From contig CATQJL010000112.1 in NCBI GenBank assembly GCA_958299035.1, positions 42,846,833 through 42,910,832 on the forward strand: a stretch of 64,000 nucleotides of DNA. Direction: 5' to 3'. Within the stretch, counting starts at the first letter, position 1, and each line of letters opens with the position of its first letter. Positions 31,503-40,563 of this stretch are shown one piece after another. The notes under the pieces are model-generated. The model did no database searches and was not told where the DNA came from. It saw nothing but the letters and a program-made list of their open reading frames with translations. Made by a program: the position numbers and the translations under genes. This DNA comes from Cylicocyclus nassatus. Its lineage: Eukaryota > Nematoda > Chromadorea > Rhabditida > Strongylidae.

Positions 31503-31841
31503 GTGTGTGGTTGCGGTCATCAGAAGAGAAAGAGAGAAAGAGAAAAGAAGATCAAGCGAGGGAAACTGGGACAGGATGTGCAATCGGTGCCAGGAGTGCA
31601 TCGTCGAACGGTGGTTGTCCCCGCACCTGCCCCGGTTGCTTACTTGGCCACAACATCTGGGCCGCCGCAGCCGGGGCTGGTGTCATACCACAGTTCGCTG
31701 GTGCATTCCTGGCACCGATTGCACATCCTGTCCCATCTGCCCCTCCTCTCAACACATACTAATATAATAAGCAATATCCATTTATACCCTATTTTTCGAG
31801 TGGGAAGTTCGCCACGACGCGAGCGGTGTTTGACGCCGTAA
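31503..31841 (+). CDS. terminal exon, Cys-Gly/basic then Pro-rich C-terminus
   Basis: A compact 40-nt intron (31463-31502, GTAAGT to TTTTCTTCAG) joins the exons in phase 0. The frame reads VCGCGHQKRKREREKKIKRG, then an Ala/Pro/Val-rich part (VVVPAPAPVAYLATTSGPPQ) to TAA at 31839-31841. All three frames are open through most of the exon because an inverted duplication lies in it, so the frame rests on splice phase alone. Function unknown. Confidence 0.45.
   Translation: MCGCGHQKRKREREKKIKRGKLGQDVQSVPGVHRRTVVVPAPAPVAYLATTSGPPQPGLVSYHSSLVHSWHRLHILSHLPLLSTHTNIISNIHLYPIFRVGSSPRRERCLTP
31568..31735. repeat. inverted duplication inside the terminal exon
   Basis: GGGACAGGATGTGCAATCGG at 31568 is matched by its complement ending near 31735, with one mismatch over the outer 33 bases and weaker pairing inward. 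The RNA could form a long hairpin. It may be a small foldback insertion that became exonic. Confidence 0.75.
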
Positions 31842-32141
31842 AGGAGAGGCACAGACTTTCGCAACAGTTTTTTATGTCCGTCGTCTAGTTCTCTCGATTA
31901 TGAGTTTTTCGGAAAAGTCTGCTCTAATAATTTGCCATATTTTGCAAAACAAAAATTTCCCATCTAGGTCCCATCCTGCTTTATATGTATTACTTTGGAG
32001 TTATCAAACTAAAGCTATTTTTCAAATCATTTATGTCTGCATTTATTGTCAAGACTTTGCTAAATGATCAAAGTTGAATTAGCACTGACACATCTTGAAA
32101 ATTCTAACAACTATTTGCCATTCAATTTCAGGTAAAGTAGA

Positions 32142-32313
32142 ACAAGTAGACCGTTGAAGTGTTATATATCGCACCCTAAGCCCAACCCTAAGGAGCATCT
32201 TTCGCACCAACGCTCGCGCACCTGCCACCTGCCACGCGAAAATGTGGGTGCGAAAGATGTGCCTTAGAATTGCGTTCAAGGTGCGATATATAATACTTCA
32301 ACGGTCTACTTGT
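32142..32313. mobile_element. palindromic MITE, ACAAGTAGACCGTTGAAG family
   Basis: ACAAGTAGACCGTTGAAG at 32142 and its complement ending 32313; the inner TTATATATCGCACC is also mirrored, and the loop region is GC-rich. No clear target duplication in the flanks. Confidence 0.8.
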
Positions 32314-32445
32314 TTATCTGGAAAATAGGGTGTATTTTCTAACAAAGAGTACATAGTGAATAATCCATTTGAGAATCTCATGTATGTCAATCCATTTGGG
32401 AATCTCATGTAAGTCTAACATACACCTCTTTGGCTATTTTGCATA

Positions 32446-32598
32446 TCACGAAGATGAGAATAAATTTGTGAGGAGTTCAATGTAATCAACATCCTGTCCA
32501 GTGTTGAGCAAGAGGTTAGGCATAAGTCCTTCGAAAGTTACTTCTTCTTCCTCTTCTTCACTCCAAAACCTAAGAGTGCGACATACGGAGGGCTCATC
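32446..32598 (-). CDS. candidate terminal exon, acidic LRR-adaptor-like fragment
   Basis: A minus-strand acceptor (TTGGGACAG) at 32599 opens a frame with TLRFWSEEEEEEVTFEGLMP and then TGQDVDYIELLTNLF, ending TGA at 32446-32448. The leucine pattern recalls LRR-type adaptor proteins of nematodes, which is a weak resemblance. Upstream, 32850-32800 contains HADFIEQIP before a GTAAGTTT donor, but the phases do not fit, so this may be a broken gene. Confidence 0.3.
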   Translation of the reverse strand, partial: DEPSVCRTLRFWSEEEEEEVTFEGLMPNLLLNTGQDVDYIELLTNLFSSS

Positions 32599-32859
32599 CT
32601 GTCCCAAAGTTTTTGAGCTTTTTAAGACTGTACATTTGGTTTTCTAGATATGACTGCATTGTTAGAAGAACATGTAGTTTGAGTTTTTGAGTTTTTGATC
32701 TGAATGGGTTTATCGAAGAAATCAGGAGGAACTAAGTGAGGCAAGAATTGAGATCGTGCTAACCATTTGAAAAGCTCAGGAAACTTACGGAATTTGTTCA
32801 ATGAAATCAGCATGCGTTAGAACCTTGTTACATACTCTTACAGAATCCAAAAATAATGG

Positions 32860-32960
32860 CGGGTCTTCAAAGAGGCCAAAGGGGGCTTCGTAAAATTTTG
32901 GAAAAGTCAAGGGGGACTTCGTTTTCAAAATTTCCTGGTGCCAGCTCGTGCCGAGCCCTG
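32860..32960 (-). mobile_element. truncated hAT-like fragment (family of 1897-2721)
   Basis: On the minus strand it starts CAGGGCTCGGCACGAGCTGG and continues with ACGAAGTCCCCC and TTTTACGAAGCCCCC, matching the left 100 bp of the two larger copies. The other end is missing. Confidence 0.5.
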
Positions 32961-33099
32961 TACGCGCGCTAGGTTACAAACAAAGCTTCAGTATTTGTCG
33001 CATTTTGAAGAACTGCTGCACTGAGGAAGAAAGTTCCGATTTTTGAAGCAGTGTGAAGAACACTTGAACTCTGCTCCGGTCAACTGCTTCGAAATGTTT

Positions 33100-34410
33100 A
33101 CCGTCAAACGCTTTCCCAAAAGGCTTAGTTGTTGTTGTTAGTGCTAATTGTTTCACTTCGAGAGACTTGCGTTAAGTTAATAAAAATGTAGCCGGCGAAG
33201 GATGGATGAGCGCAACATGATGGAGAAGAGTGCCGAATACTAGCTGTCGATCAAACATTACTAAAGACGTGTTTTGTCTGCAGCGAAAGATACACAGAAG
33301 AAGGTGGGGAAAACTTGCTTTGTTAAGCTGCATCAGCGACTTGCAAAGCTTGGGCTCACCTTTCATGCTTTTAGATTGGATAGAACGTGTTAACTTTGTA
33401 AAAAAGAGCAGTGCCAATACAAGGATGTTCCTTAGCCTTTATGAAATAACCAATGTTTTTGTTAACGGTTCCTTCTCTTTTTCCAATTCGAGTGTACTTT
33501 TTGTATTCGAATGTTCCACTACTCTTCCTTTTTCTGTTATTTAGTTTTCCGCGCAGATGACGAAAATTTTTGGTACTTTGACCGCAAATTTAACCGCTTC
33601 AAGTTAAAAAGCACAATAAAGATTCAAAGCTTATGCTAACATTGACTGTTCTATATTGATCACATGCACAGAATGACGTAGTTTTATTCACACACTGTTT
33701 CGATCTCCATACTTCATTCTTAGGCCGATGGTTTCTGATCTCCTAAATTTGCTGCTCTCCATAAGCTGGTTTCTACCTAGTAGCTGGTATCTATGATATA
33801 AAGATGATTTGCGACATATGTTTGTTAAACGCTTTGTTTGTTTTTTTGGTTGTTCGCATAGAGTTTTTTGGTCATTTGTAGGATCGTGTTCTCATTTACT
33901 TGTTGAAGAATTACTTGTTGCCTACAAAATAAAGAATGTTTTGCATTCGCTTCTCGCTTCGTTAATTTTCTCTTCTTCGTTGCTACATCCATGTTTTGTG
34001 AGGCCAGTAGTCAAAAATTTTTGAATGATCGGTTTAGCGTATATGTAAATGTATAAGGAGTTGCCATAAAAAACAAATCTGTTATTGGGAACCACAGATT
34101 AAGAGTCAAACTGCGCGCGGCGGGTGCTCTCCCGCATACAATGAGAGATAATCTGCGTCCCACAAGGGTTCACCCGTGCTGAAGTAGCACGGCGGCAGTG
34201 TAAATGGGAGCGGAGAGGGGGGGGGGAGGGCAGCAGCGGCCGCAGATACATGACACGATTCCGAAGTAACGGAGTAATGACGAAAGCTAACCCTTGTACT
34301 GCTTTCGTCGTGCGGCATCGTTTTGCGAGAACTGTGACTCCGGATCCGTACCTATTTTGAACCCCAAATCGGGAGAAAATCGTGCTTTATCGAGAAACTG
34401 GCGCTCCTAG
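33100..34410. other. mixed sequence with no firm gene
   Basis: The minus-strand ORF 33417-33172 (81 codons) and the plus-strand ORF 33230-33544 overlap, so at most one is real. A third plus frame at 33262-33365 reads CFVCSERYTEEGGENLLC..CKAWAHLSC with internal stops, PHD-finger-like but possibly fortuitous. At 34100-34330 there is a CpG- and G-rich block (a run of nine G at about 34217). No RNA gene was recognised. Confidence 0.35.
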
Positions 34411-34411
34411 C

Positions 34412-34475
34412 AGTAGATATCGCGCTCTAATCGAAATCCGGCACTTTAGTGTCGTCCCGATACCGGATATTGGGA
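34412..34475 (-). repeat. inverted copy of 23527-23592
   Basis: GATATCGCGCTCTAATCG..ATCCGGCAC..GGTATCGG-type sequence is the reverse complement of the segment left of the MITE at 23605. The pair marks a dispersed repeat whose full extent I cannot define. Confidence 0.55.
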
Positions 34476-35190
34476 AAAAGGGGAGGATGTGAACTCAGAG
34501 CACCTATCTGGGACGATTTCACTGGGATCAATGCTGGCCACTTTGGTCACGAGAACATTTGAGATTTGCTTGCATTGTTGTTTTTTTTTTTCAAATTAAA
34601 AGCTGGAAGCAGTTTTACTGCCTAAGTGCATTGAGTAAAATGCAGAATGCGAATCTGATGGCTCCTTGGCATGCAACACACAAAATCCCCTGGTTCACTA
34701 CTGCTCTATAAAGGACGGCTCAATTTCAAATGCATTTAGGAGTGGTCAGTTCGCGCTGACTTTATAATTGTTTTGGTTCAAGAGTCTTTTTGCAGTACCA
34801 CAATAGCATTTGCCATTGCAATGCTTTTATGAGTAATGATGGTATGTTCAAAGCAGACTGAGATAATTGTTAGCTTTGTGTTCAGACAATTCACCGGAAC
34901 TTTCGCAGGAGCAAGCAGGATCTGCAGCGATTCCGCAGCACTTTCTCAATCATTGAGAAAGTGCACGCTCCAAAATGCAGGGTTTCCGCAGGAAAATGAC
35001 GTGAGAGCGATTAGCTGCGAAAATGCAATGAGGCTTGTAAGGTTTCCGCAACACTTTGACCTGCCAGCATTTCAGGATTTTGAGAGCTCATGCACTTGCG
35101 ATCAGGATCCGGCACGCGTTGGTTTAAAGCATTTTTGGAAACGAAGTCCCCTACGAATTCGCGAAAATTTACGAAGTCCCTTTGGACGTA

Positions 35191-35373
35191 CAGCCTGCCC
35201 CAATCGGGACCAGGCCGAACCGTCGGCTGAATTTGCGCTGCATACGCTCGCTGTCGCAGAGAGCGAAGAGATGAGGAAAGAGCAGACTAGCTAGACACAA
35301 AAGTGGCGCGAAACCCTTGCGACGCGCACTCCCGCCAAGCCAATTTTGGCCTGGTTAGGATTGGGGCAGACTG
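35191..35373. mobile_element. CAGTCTGCCCC-family MITE, copy 2
   Basis: CAGCCTGCCCCAATCGG to GATTGGGGCAGACTG, TA on both sides (35189-35190, 35374-35375). Inserted into the 35103-36607 element; the uninterrupted copy 1 reads GACGTAAAAATCAGTAGG at this point. Confidence 0.85.
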
Positions 35374-35574
35374 TAGTCAGTAGGGAAACCCTTGTTCAAT
35401 CAACATAACAAAAAATGACGATAAAAAAGCAAGTTTTGAGGTACCTAATATAACAAAGAAGCAAAAAAACATTCTGAGTCGATCCAGTTCTTGAGCAGGG
35501 TACCATTTTAGTGTTCAAAACGTTGAAAAACTCTTAGGCCAACAAATGTATGACCTCAACAATCTGGCAATGTA

Positions 35575-35783
35575 CAGTCTGCTCCAATCGGGATCAGGCC
35601 GAACCGTCGGCCTAAATTTGCGCGCTCGCAGCGCTAGCGGCCTGCGCTGTATATGCGCGCTGTCGGAGAGAGCAAAAGGACTGCAGAGAGAGCAGAGAAG
35701 CAGGCCGTGGGCGTGACCGGGAAAGCCTACGACGCGGACTCCCGCCATGCCAATTTTGGCCTGGTTGGGATTGGGGCAGACTG
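35575..35783. mobile_element. CAGTCTGCCCC-family MITE, copy 3
   Basis: CAGTCTGCTCCAATCGG to GATTGGGGCAGACTG, TA on both sides (35573-35574, 35784-35785). A second, independent hit of the same family in the same host, 200 bp from the first. Confidence 0.88.
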
Positions 35784-36301
35784 TATCTCTCGCCACATGC
35801 TTCAAAGGGCACCGCATTTGATTGGAGCGCCATATCTAACAATGCTTCAGCTTACACTATTTTTGGCTCAAAAAAGAGGAGAAACAGTGGTTTGATTTGC
35901 TCTCTTCGCTGTATGATAGATTTTGAAGCGTCCTCTTCGTCCAGATCAAAAAGGTCCAAAACTTATGTAAACTCTCCGATATTTATGCTCCGAACCAACC
36001 CATTGGTTTGGTGTTGGTCTAGAAACCAACAACTCGGGAACGGTTATTAGGACACATAAGTTCTTGAGACTTTTTACATAATGTTGTTTGGAGTAATAAT
36101 TTATAAATATAGCCCAAATTCGGCGTCATGTGATTGTTTGTGCGCTGTAAACAAGCCATCTGTTTGTTTGAGTCTTGCGTTTGAAGTTCGCGCGCTTGCC
36201 AAACAACACGTTTAACTCGTTTAGGAACCTGACATGTTTGTCGTTTTTATTTTCGGGACCTCGCCCAGGACCTATAAAAACGATATCCCCGTTACTTCTA
36301 A

Positions 36302-36554
36302 GGCTGCGTTCATGCTGATTACGAAATCCGGGAACAGTTCCAGCACAGCGCTCGAAATGAGCGTTGTGCTGGGACTGGGGTAGGGGAACGAAAGCCGCCA
36401 GTTCGGGCCGCCTCCGCGGACTGCTGGTCCTGGGACGACGTGCAACAACACTGCGAAAGGACCAGTTGGCCGCGAAAGGCGGCTCAAACTGGCGGCTTTC
36501 GTTCCCCTACCCCTGGGACTGTTCCCGGACTTTGGGATCAGTATGAACGCAGCC
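36302..36554. mobile_element. PIF/Harbinger-like MITE, GGCTGCGTTCATGCTG family
   Basis: Ends GGCTGCGTTCATGCTGAT and ATCAGTATGAACGCAGCC are flanked by TAA (36299-36301, 36555-36557). The core GGAACAGTTCCAGCACAGCG links it to the small palindrome at 21096-21197. Its centre is occupied by the element 36378-36512. Confidence 0.85.
36378..36512. mobile_element. GGGTAGGGGAACG MITE with 9-bp TSD
   Basis: Ends GGGTAGGGGAACGAAAGCC and GGCTTTCGTTCCCCTACCC are perfect inverted repeats. The 9-bp sequence CTGGGACTG lies directly on both sides (36369-36377, 36513-36521). A 9-bp duplication points to the Mutator/MULE superfamily (inference). Innermost of a three-level nest; second copy at 31043-31172. Confidence 0.85.
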
Positions 36555-36845
36555 TAACCTCAAAAACGAAGTTCAGTTTGACTCCCAACCATCTGTGCCG
36601 GACCCTGCTTGCGATTGCGAAATGGCAAACGATTTTCGCCGCAGTCATGCCGCTGGGATAACTCGTGGTGCACTTTCTTTGTGATTCACACTGCTTGGAT
36701 ACCCAAAAGTGCGATTTCGTTATAACTCATTGCTATTGCCTTCTACATTGTTTCGCTTCTACTTGTCTTCTCTTTTTTTTCTTCTAATTCTTCGATGCTA
36801 GCATAATCAAACCTGTATGTTCCATATTCTAATTATTGTTTTCAG

Positions 36846-36980
36846 GTGTCGGTTCACCTGCACCTTCGGTTCAACAAACACCACCAAGGTGCCTGGAAGG
36901 CTGGAAAAGGACTAGAGGGAATTCACTCAAGGATCATTTTCTACTTTCCTTGCTTGGAATAAAAACCCTAAAATTTTGAG
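36846..36980 (+). CDS. alternative IST1-like C-terminal exon (candidate)
   Basis: The acceptor ATTGTTTTCAG (ending 36845) leads into GT GTC GGT TCA CCT, which joins exon 3 in phase 1 as GVGSPAPSVQQTPPR, a natural continuation of the Pro/Ser linker seen in IST1 proteins. A donor-like AG|GTGCCT occurs 44 bases in; otherwise the frame runs to TGA at about 36978. It competes with 30872-30942 as the exon following 29145. No IST1 C-terminal MIM-type helix was found after it. Confidence 0.35.
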
Positions 36981-36984
36981 AATA

Positions 36985-38790
36985 TTATTTTGTAAATAAT
37001 AGTTTTTGAATGATGGAAAAAGGAGGAGGATTAATGGGTTTTAAAAATTTTTTAGTGAACTCTCCGTGAATGATAAAATGATATTTGCAAACATTTTTTG
37101 GATTTGAAGTAGCCTTGTAGACATTTTTCCAAGGTGTGGCTCACTCCACGCCCCTTTTGTTAAAAAAGTCGGAGGGTAGAAAAATTGAAACCGCAAAAGT
37201 TCAGCCATTCTTGTTCCTTTTGATGGGAGCGGCTACACGCCCATGAACCCAAAAAATTTTTGTCCCTCCTTCCATCTCCCTGAAAAAAATTCTCATATCG
37301 CCACTGTTTTCGTTCATTCCTTCCCTTCTCCTCTCTGTTTTGATACTTTCAATGTTTTCTGTCTCACTCATACATGTAATCTCACAATATCCACACGCAA
37401 AATAATATTTTTAATATTAATACTCAATAATCTTTTCCACAGTAACATAATTTTGGTTATTTTTTCAAGGCGTGTTTTCCTGTTCCATCAGAGATATGGA
37501 GCCACTCCTACCGAGTTTCCAAGGTTGCACGAAAATTGCAGTTGATAGATATGCCTGAATCGATAATTGAAACAATCACTGGTACTTCTGACATGCAATA
37601 TGGGCTCATTTAAAAAAAGATTTTCAGATTCTGTTCTGGATTTACTTCATTTGAATCACAGCGAGTGCTCGTTGAAGAATTCCGAAAACATGTGAGCTAC
37701 TTCTTAAAGGAAGCCTCTCCTCAAAATGATGGGTACCGAAATTTTACAGTGTTGCAATGGCAGACCCTTTAGCTAATCTATCAGTGAAGTCTTTAGCGAA
37801 AAAGCGTTTCTGGAAAGCCCAAAATCCGCTCCGGAAGCCTTTCGGACACCGCCCACTGCCAAGCTCCGCCCACTTCTTACACGTATTTTGGAGCAAATGC
37901 GGACACGGAGAGCTCATTTTGCCATTTTAAAGCCCTGTAGAGCTCAGATGTGGCTTCAGCATGGCGGGAAGGCTCCGAGGAGGTGATAAACCGGAAAGCG
38001 AAATTTTGCCGGGACGCTGCCTTCAATGGTGATCTGCTGTCTAATCCGCAGCATATTCTAGCTTCTGGATGTCTCTTGGTGAAACGGAGCAAGAGGAAAA
38101 AATTCAACTATCTTTTGGAGGAAGAGAACGTACTGGTTAATGGAGCACTGCAACCAGGGCGTGCATAGCAGAGGCGCTGTGAGTTTTTCTTCATATAACT
38201 ATTCAGTTAACTCTATCTAGTATTATATAGTAACTGCATTCTTTCAGTGAGGACATTCGCGACATTGCAGACTACATGAAGGGCATCTGGTTGCTCCATA
38301 TGTACGATTTACTTCAAAATTTTTCAATTATCATTCTCATCACGGGAAAGGGAAAGAGGCCAAAGTCGGCTTCAGTCGCGCGGACAAGGCCAAAATGACA
38401 CCCGATGAACGGAAGCGATTAATTCTCCGTAGTCTTTCGACGCATCTTCCAATTGAAGCGCATCTCACCCCTGCGAATAAATTGTTATGGGCATTGTTAA
38501 AAAAAATTCCAATATGGTGAATTTTTTGAAACCTTGCTACTTTTTCAGCATAATTCATGTTTCATACGCGGTATGTGTTAAAAGTACATTTACAAAGCAC
38601 GCTTGACCGTGAAGGTTGCGCTTGGTGGAAAATGCCGGGAGTAGACAAAATTGGCGTAGCATATTCTTGGCGAGTTGCCAATTCCTCCCATAACTCCTTC
38701 ATTATTCTTGCGTTACTTTATTCGTTCATCTATATCAATGCTTTTTGATTTCTAGTAAATATCGATTCCATTCTTATTCGATTATGCATA
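36985..38790. other. old repeats and possible exon fragments
   Basis: Around 37130-37290 lies worn sequence related to the 58426-58790 hAT-like family (GTGTGGCTCACTCCACGCCCC). Plus-strand frames at 37950-38168 (EEENVLVNGALQPG), 38249 onward (EDIRDIADYMKGIWLLHM, after a TTCTTTCAG acceptor) and 38341-38520 (GFSRADKAKMTPDERKRLIL) look protein-like but sit in different frames without matching splice phases. They may be pieces of one decayed gene. No family recognised. Confidence 0.3.
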
Positions 38791-38792
38791 TA

Positions 38793-40076
38793 CAGTGTGC
38801 GGAAAAGTACTGTCCCTCTTGATTTGACATCAAAAACTAACATATTCTTTCAATAATTTTTGATAGTTCTTTATCAGTAGCTAAAGTAAAGCTCGTTCTA
38901 TCATTCTGCCAAATCTCGCCTCGAAAGCTCGCTGTTCAACGAAATGACGGCTCCCCATCCGCAGCGCACCAACATCATCCGGCTGCATCTCGCCTGATGG
39001 GATGTACAAACGATCGCGAGAACTCTCGCCGTGGGTCTAAAAACCGTGCGAAGAACAATTGGCCGCTTTACGTCTGTAGGCGGGACCCTGCCCGTCCAAG
39101 AAGTGGTCGACCCAGAACAGCGGTTACGCGGAGGAACGTGGAGGCCATTAGAAAGAAACTGAAGCGCAATTCTAAGGGATCCATGCGAAAAATGGCCCAG
39201 GAGTTGCAAATAAACGAAAAATCGGTCCGAAATATAGTCGAAGAGAAACTAAAGATGTACAGCTACCGTATGAAGAAGTCCTACGATTTGACGGATGCAA
39301 ACAAAAGAACAAGAGTTTAAAGATGTCGCCGACTAAGGTGCGCCGCAAACAACCGTCATTTAAACTTCATTTCTCCAGACGAAAAAATTTTCACCGTCGA
39401 AGCCACGCACAACCGCCAGAACGATAGAGTGATATTACCAAGATCACAGAAGTGAAGTCAGAGCAAAAGACGATAAAAAGAAGGGCGCATCCGGCATTTG
39501 TAACGGTTGTAATGGTTTGCGCCTTCGTCACGAGCGACGAGAAGTCGCGTCTAATTTTCGTCGACTCTGGAGTGAAAATTAACCAGGAACGGTATTTAAA
39601 TGATGTGCCCGTGCGCCATCCTGTTCCCTGGATCACGAAGCACTTTGGTAATCGACCATATGTATTGCGACAAAATCCTGCCTCAGCACACGGCGAAGTC
39701 CGTCTAGGATTGGTGTGAGGAGAATCTTTGCGACTTTATATCGGCTCGAGAGTGGCCTCCTTTTAGCCCAGATCCTATGGGGGGTCTTGGAGGCGACGGC
39801 TTGTGCTACATCACACAGGAATTTGGAGTCGCTGAAGCGAGCGCTGAAGAAAGCATGGAAAAAATCGACGTAGAATACTTGCGGCGCGCCGTTGATGATT
39901 CCCCTCGCCGTTTGCGGGGATGTATAGCCAGAGAAGGGGACCGAAACGAATGATTCTTATATATGTTAATCTTTAGACTGTTCTCGTTATAGCAATATAT
40001 GAATTTTATGAAAAATACTTTTTTAATGTCTTTTTTGCGGGATCATTTCATGGGACAGTGCTTTTTCCGCACCCTG
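38793..40076 (+). mobile_element. Tc1/mariner-like transposon, inactive
   Basis: Ends CAGTGTGCGGAAAAGTACTG and its near-complement CAGTGCTTTTTCCGCACCCTG-type right end are flanked by TA (38791-38792, 40077-40078). At 1284 bp it has the size of a complete one-gene Tc1-like element, and the interior is a transposase pseudogene. Confidence 0.9.
38941..39954 (+). pseudogene. Tc1/mariner-like transposase, multiply disrupted
   Basis: Pieces in order: MTAPHPQRTNIIRLHLA, then a stop; an HTH linker with RSGRPRTAVTRRN (GRPR hinge typical of Tc1); KGSMRKMAQELQINEKSVRN (second helix-turn-helix) and YDLTDANKRTR; SPDEKIFTVEATHNRQNDRV carrying the first catalytic Asp; GVKINQERYLNDVP and HFGNRPYVLRQNPASAH, where the usual QDSAPAH has Asn for the second catalytic Asp; then WPPFSPDPMGG, lacking the normal SPDLNPMD continuation. 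At least three frame changes and internal stops make it non-functional. It would have catalysed cut-and-paste transposition in the nucleus. Confidence 0.9.
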
Positions 40077-40078
40077 TA

Positions 40079-40563
40079 TATATATCATCTATCTATATAT
40101 ATATAAAACTCAAACACTGTACCGTGTTTGTTAGGATGTTTGTGGCTTATAGACTCCTTTGTATGTGAACCAAAGAGGCTGAATTTTGTTTCCCTATAAA
40201 CAAGCCACGGCGCAAAAGATAGGCTACTTTTTTCGACAATTCGCTGGGTCCTTCTGGTTCTTTACTAAAATCTAGGAAAATGAAGGCTATACCATTCATT
40301 TCTCCAAGTGAGTAGTAAGGGGTGGTAGAGATCATTTACATTTTGCGGTGAGGAGCATGCGGTGTCATGAAGCGAGCCGGACAAGAAAGAAGACTATTCA
40401 CCACGGAACTACACGAGCGCTAAAACTGACATGGAGGTGAAGCAGGAGAGAACAGAAGATATGAACTGAAGAAAGTGGAGGACTGGTAAGTATACATCTT
40501 GAAGCACACCCTATGCTGGGCCATTCTGGACTCTCGGCCCGGGCGGGACCGGAAACCGCAGCT
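40079..40563. other. unassigned spacer
   Basis: An (AT)-rich start (TATATATCATCTATC) and otherwise unremarkable sequence. The minus-strand ORF 40335-40147 has no recognisable features. Confidence 0.4.

Larger units (their letters stand above)
35103..36607. mobile_element. hAT-like non-autonomous element, copy 2, with nested insertions
   Basis: Ends CAGGATCCGGCACGCG and GTGCCGGACCCTG are flanked by a perfect 8-bp duplication CTTGCGAT (35095-35102, 36608-36615). Its backbone aligns with 1897-2721 end to end. The extra length is explained by MITEs at 35191-35373, 35575-35783 and 36302-36554, the last itself carrying 36378-36512. The ORF at 34836-35294 runs into this element from outside and is not a gene. 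Confidence 0.88.

Noticed and set aside
33262..33365. PHD-finger-like CxxC..CKAWAHLSC frame
   Set aside because: Two in-frame stops within 35 codons and atypical spacing between the middle cysteines; no splice support, so possibly chance.
34094..34330. GC-rich block suggesting a structural RNA
   Set aside because: No cloverleaf, snRNA or 5S signature; it is CpG- and G-rich with a poly-G run.
34836..35294. 152-codon plus-strand ORF
   Set aside because: It crosses from a CCGCAGC-type repeat into the hAT-like element at 35103 and a MITE at 35191; composite of three repeats.
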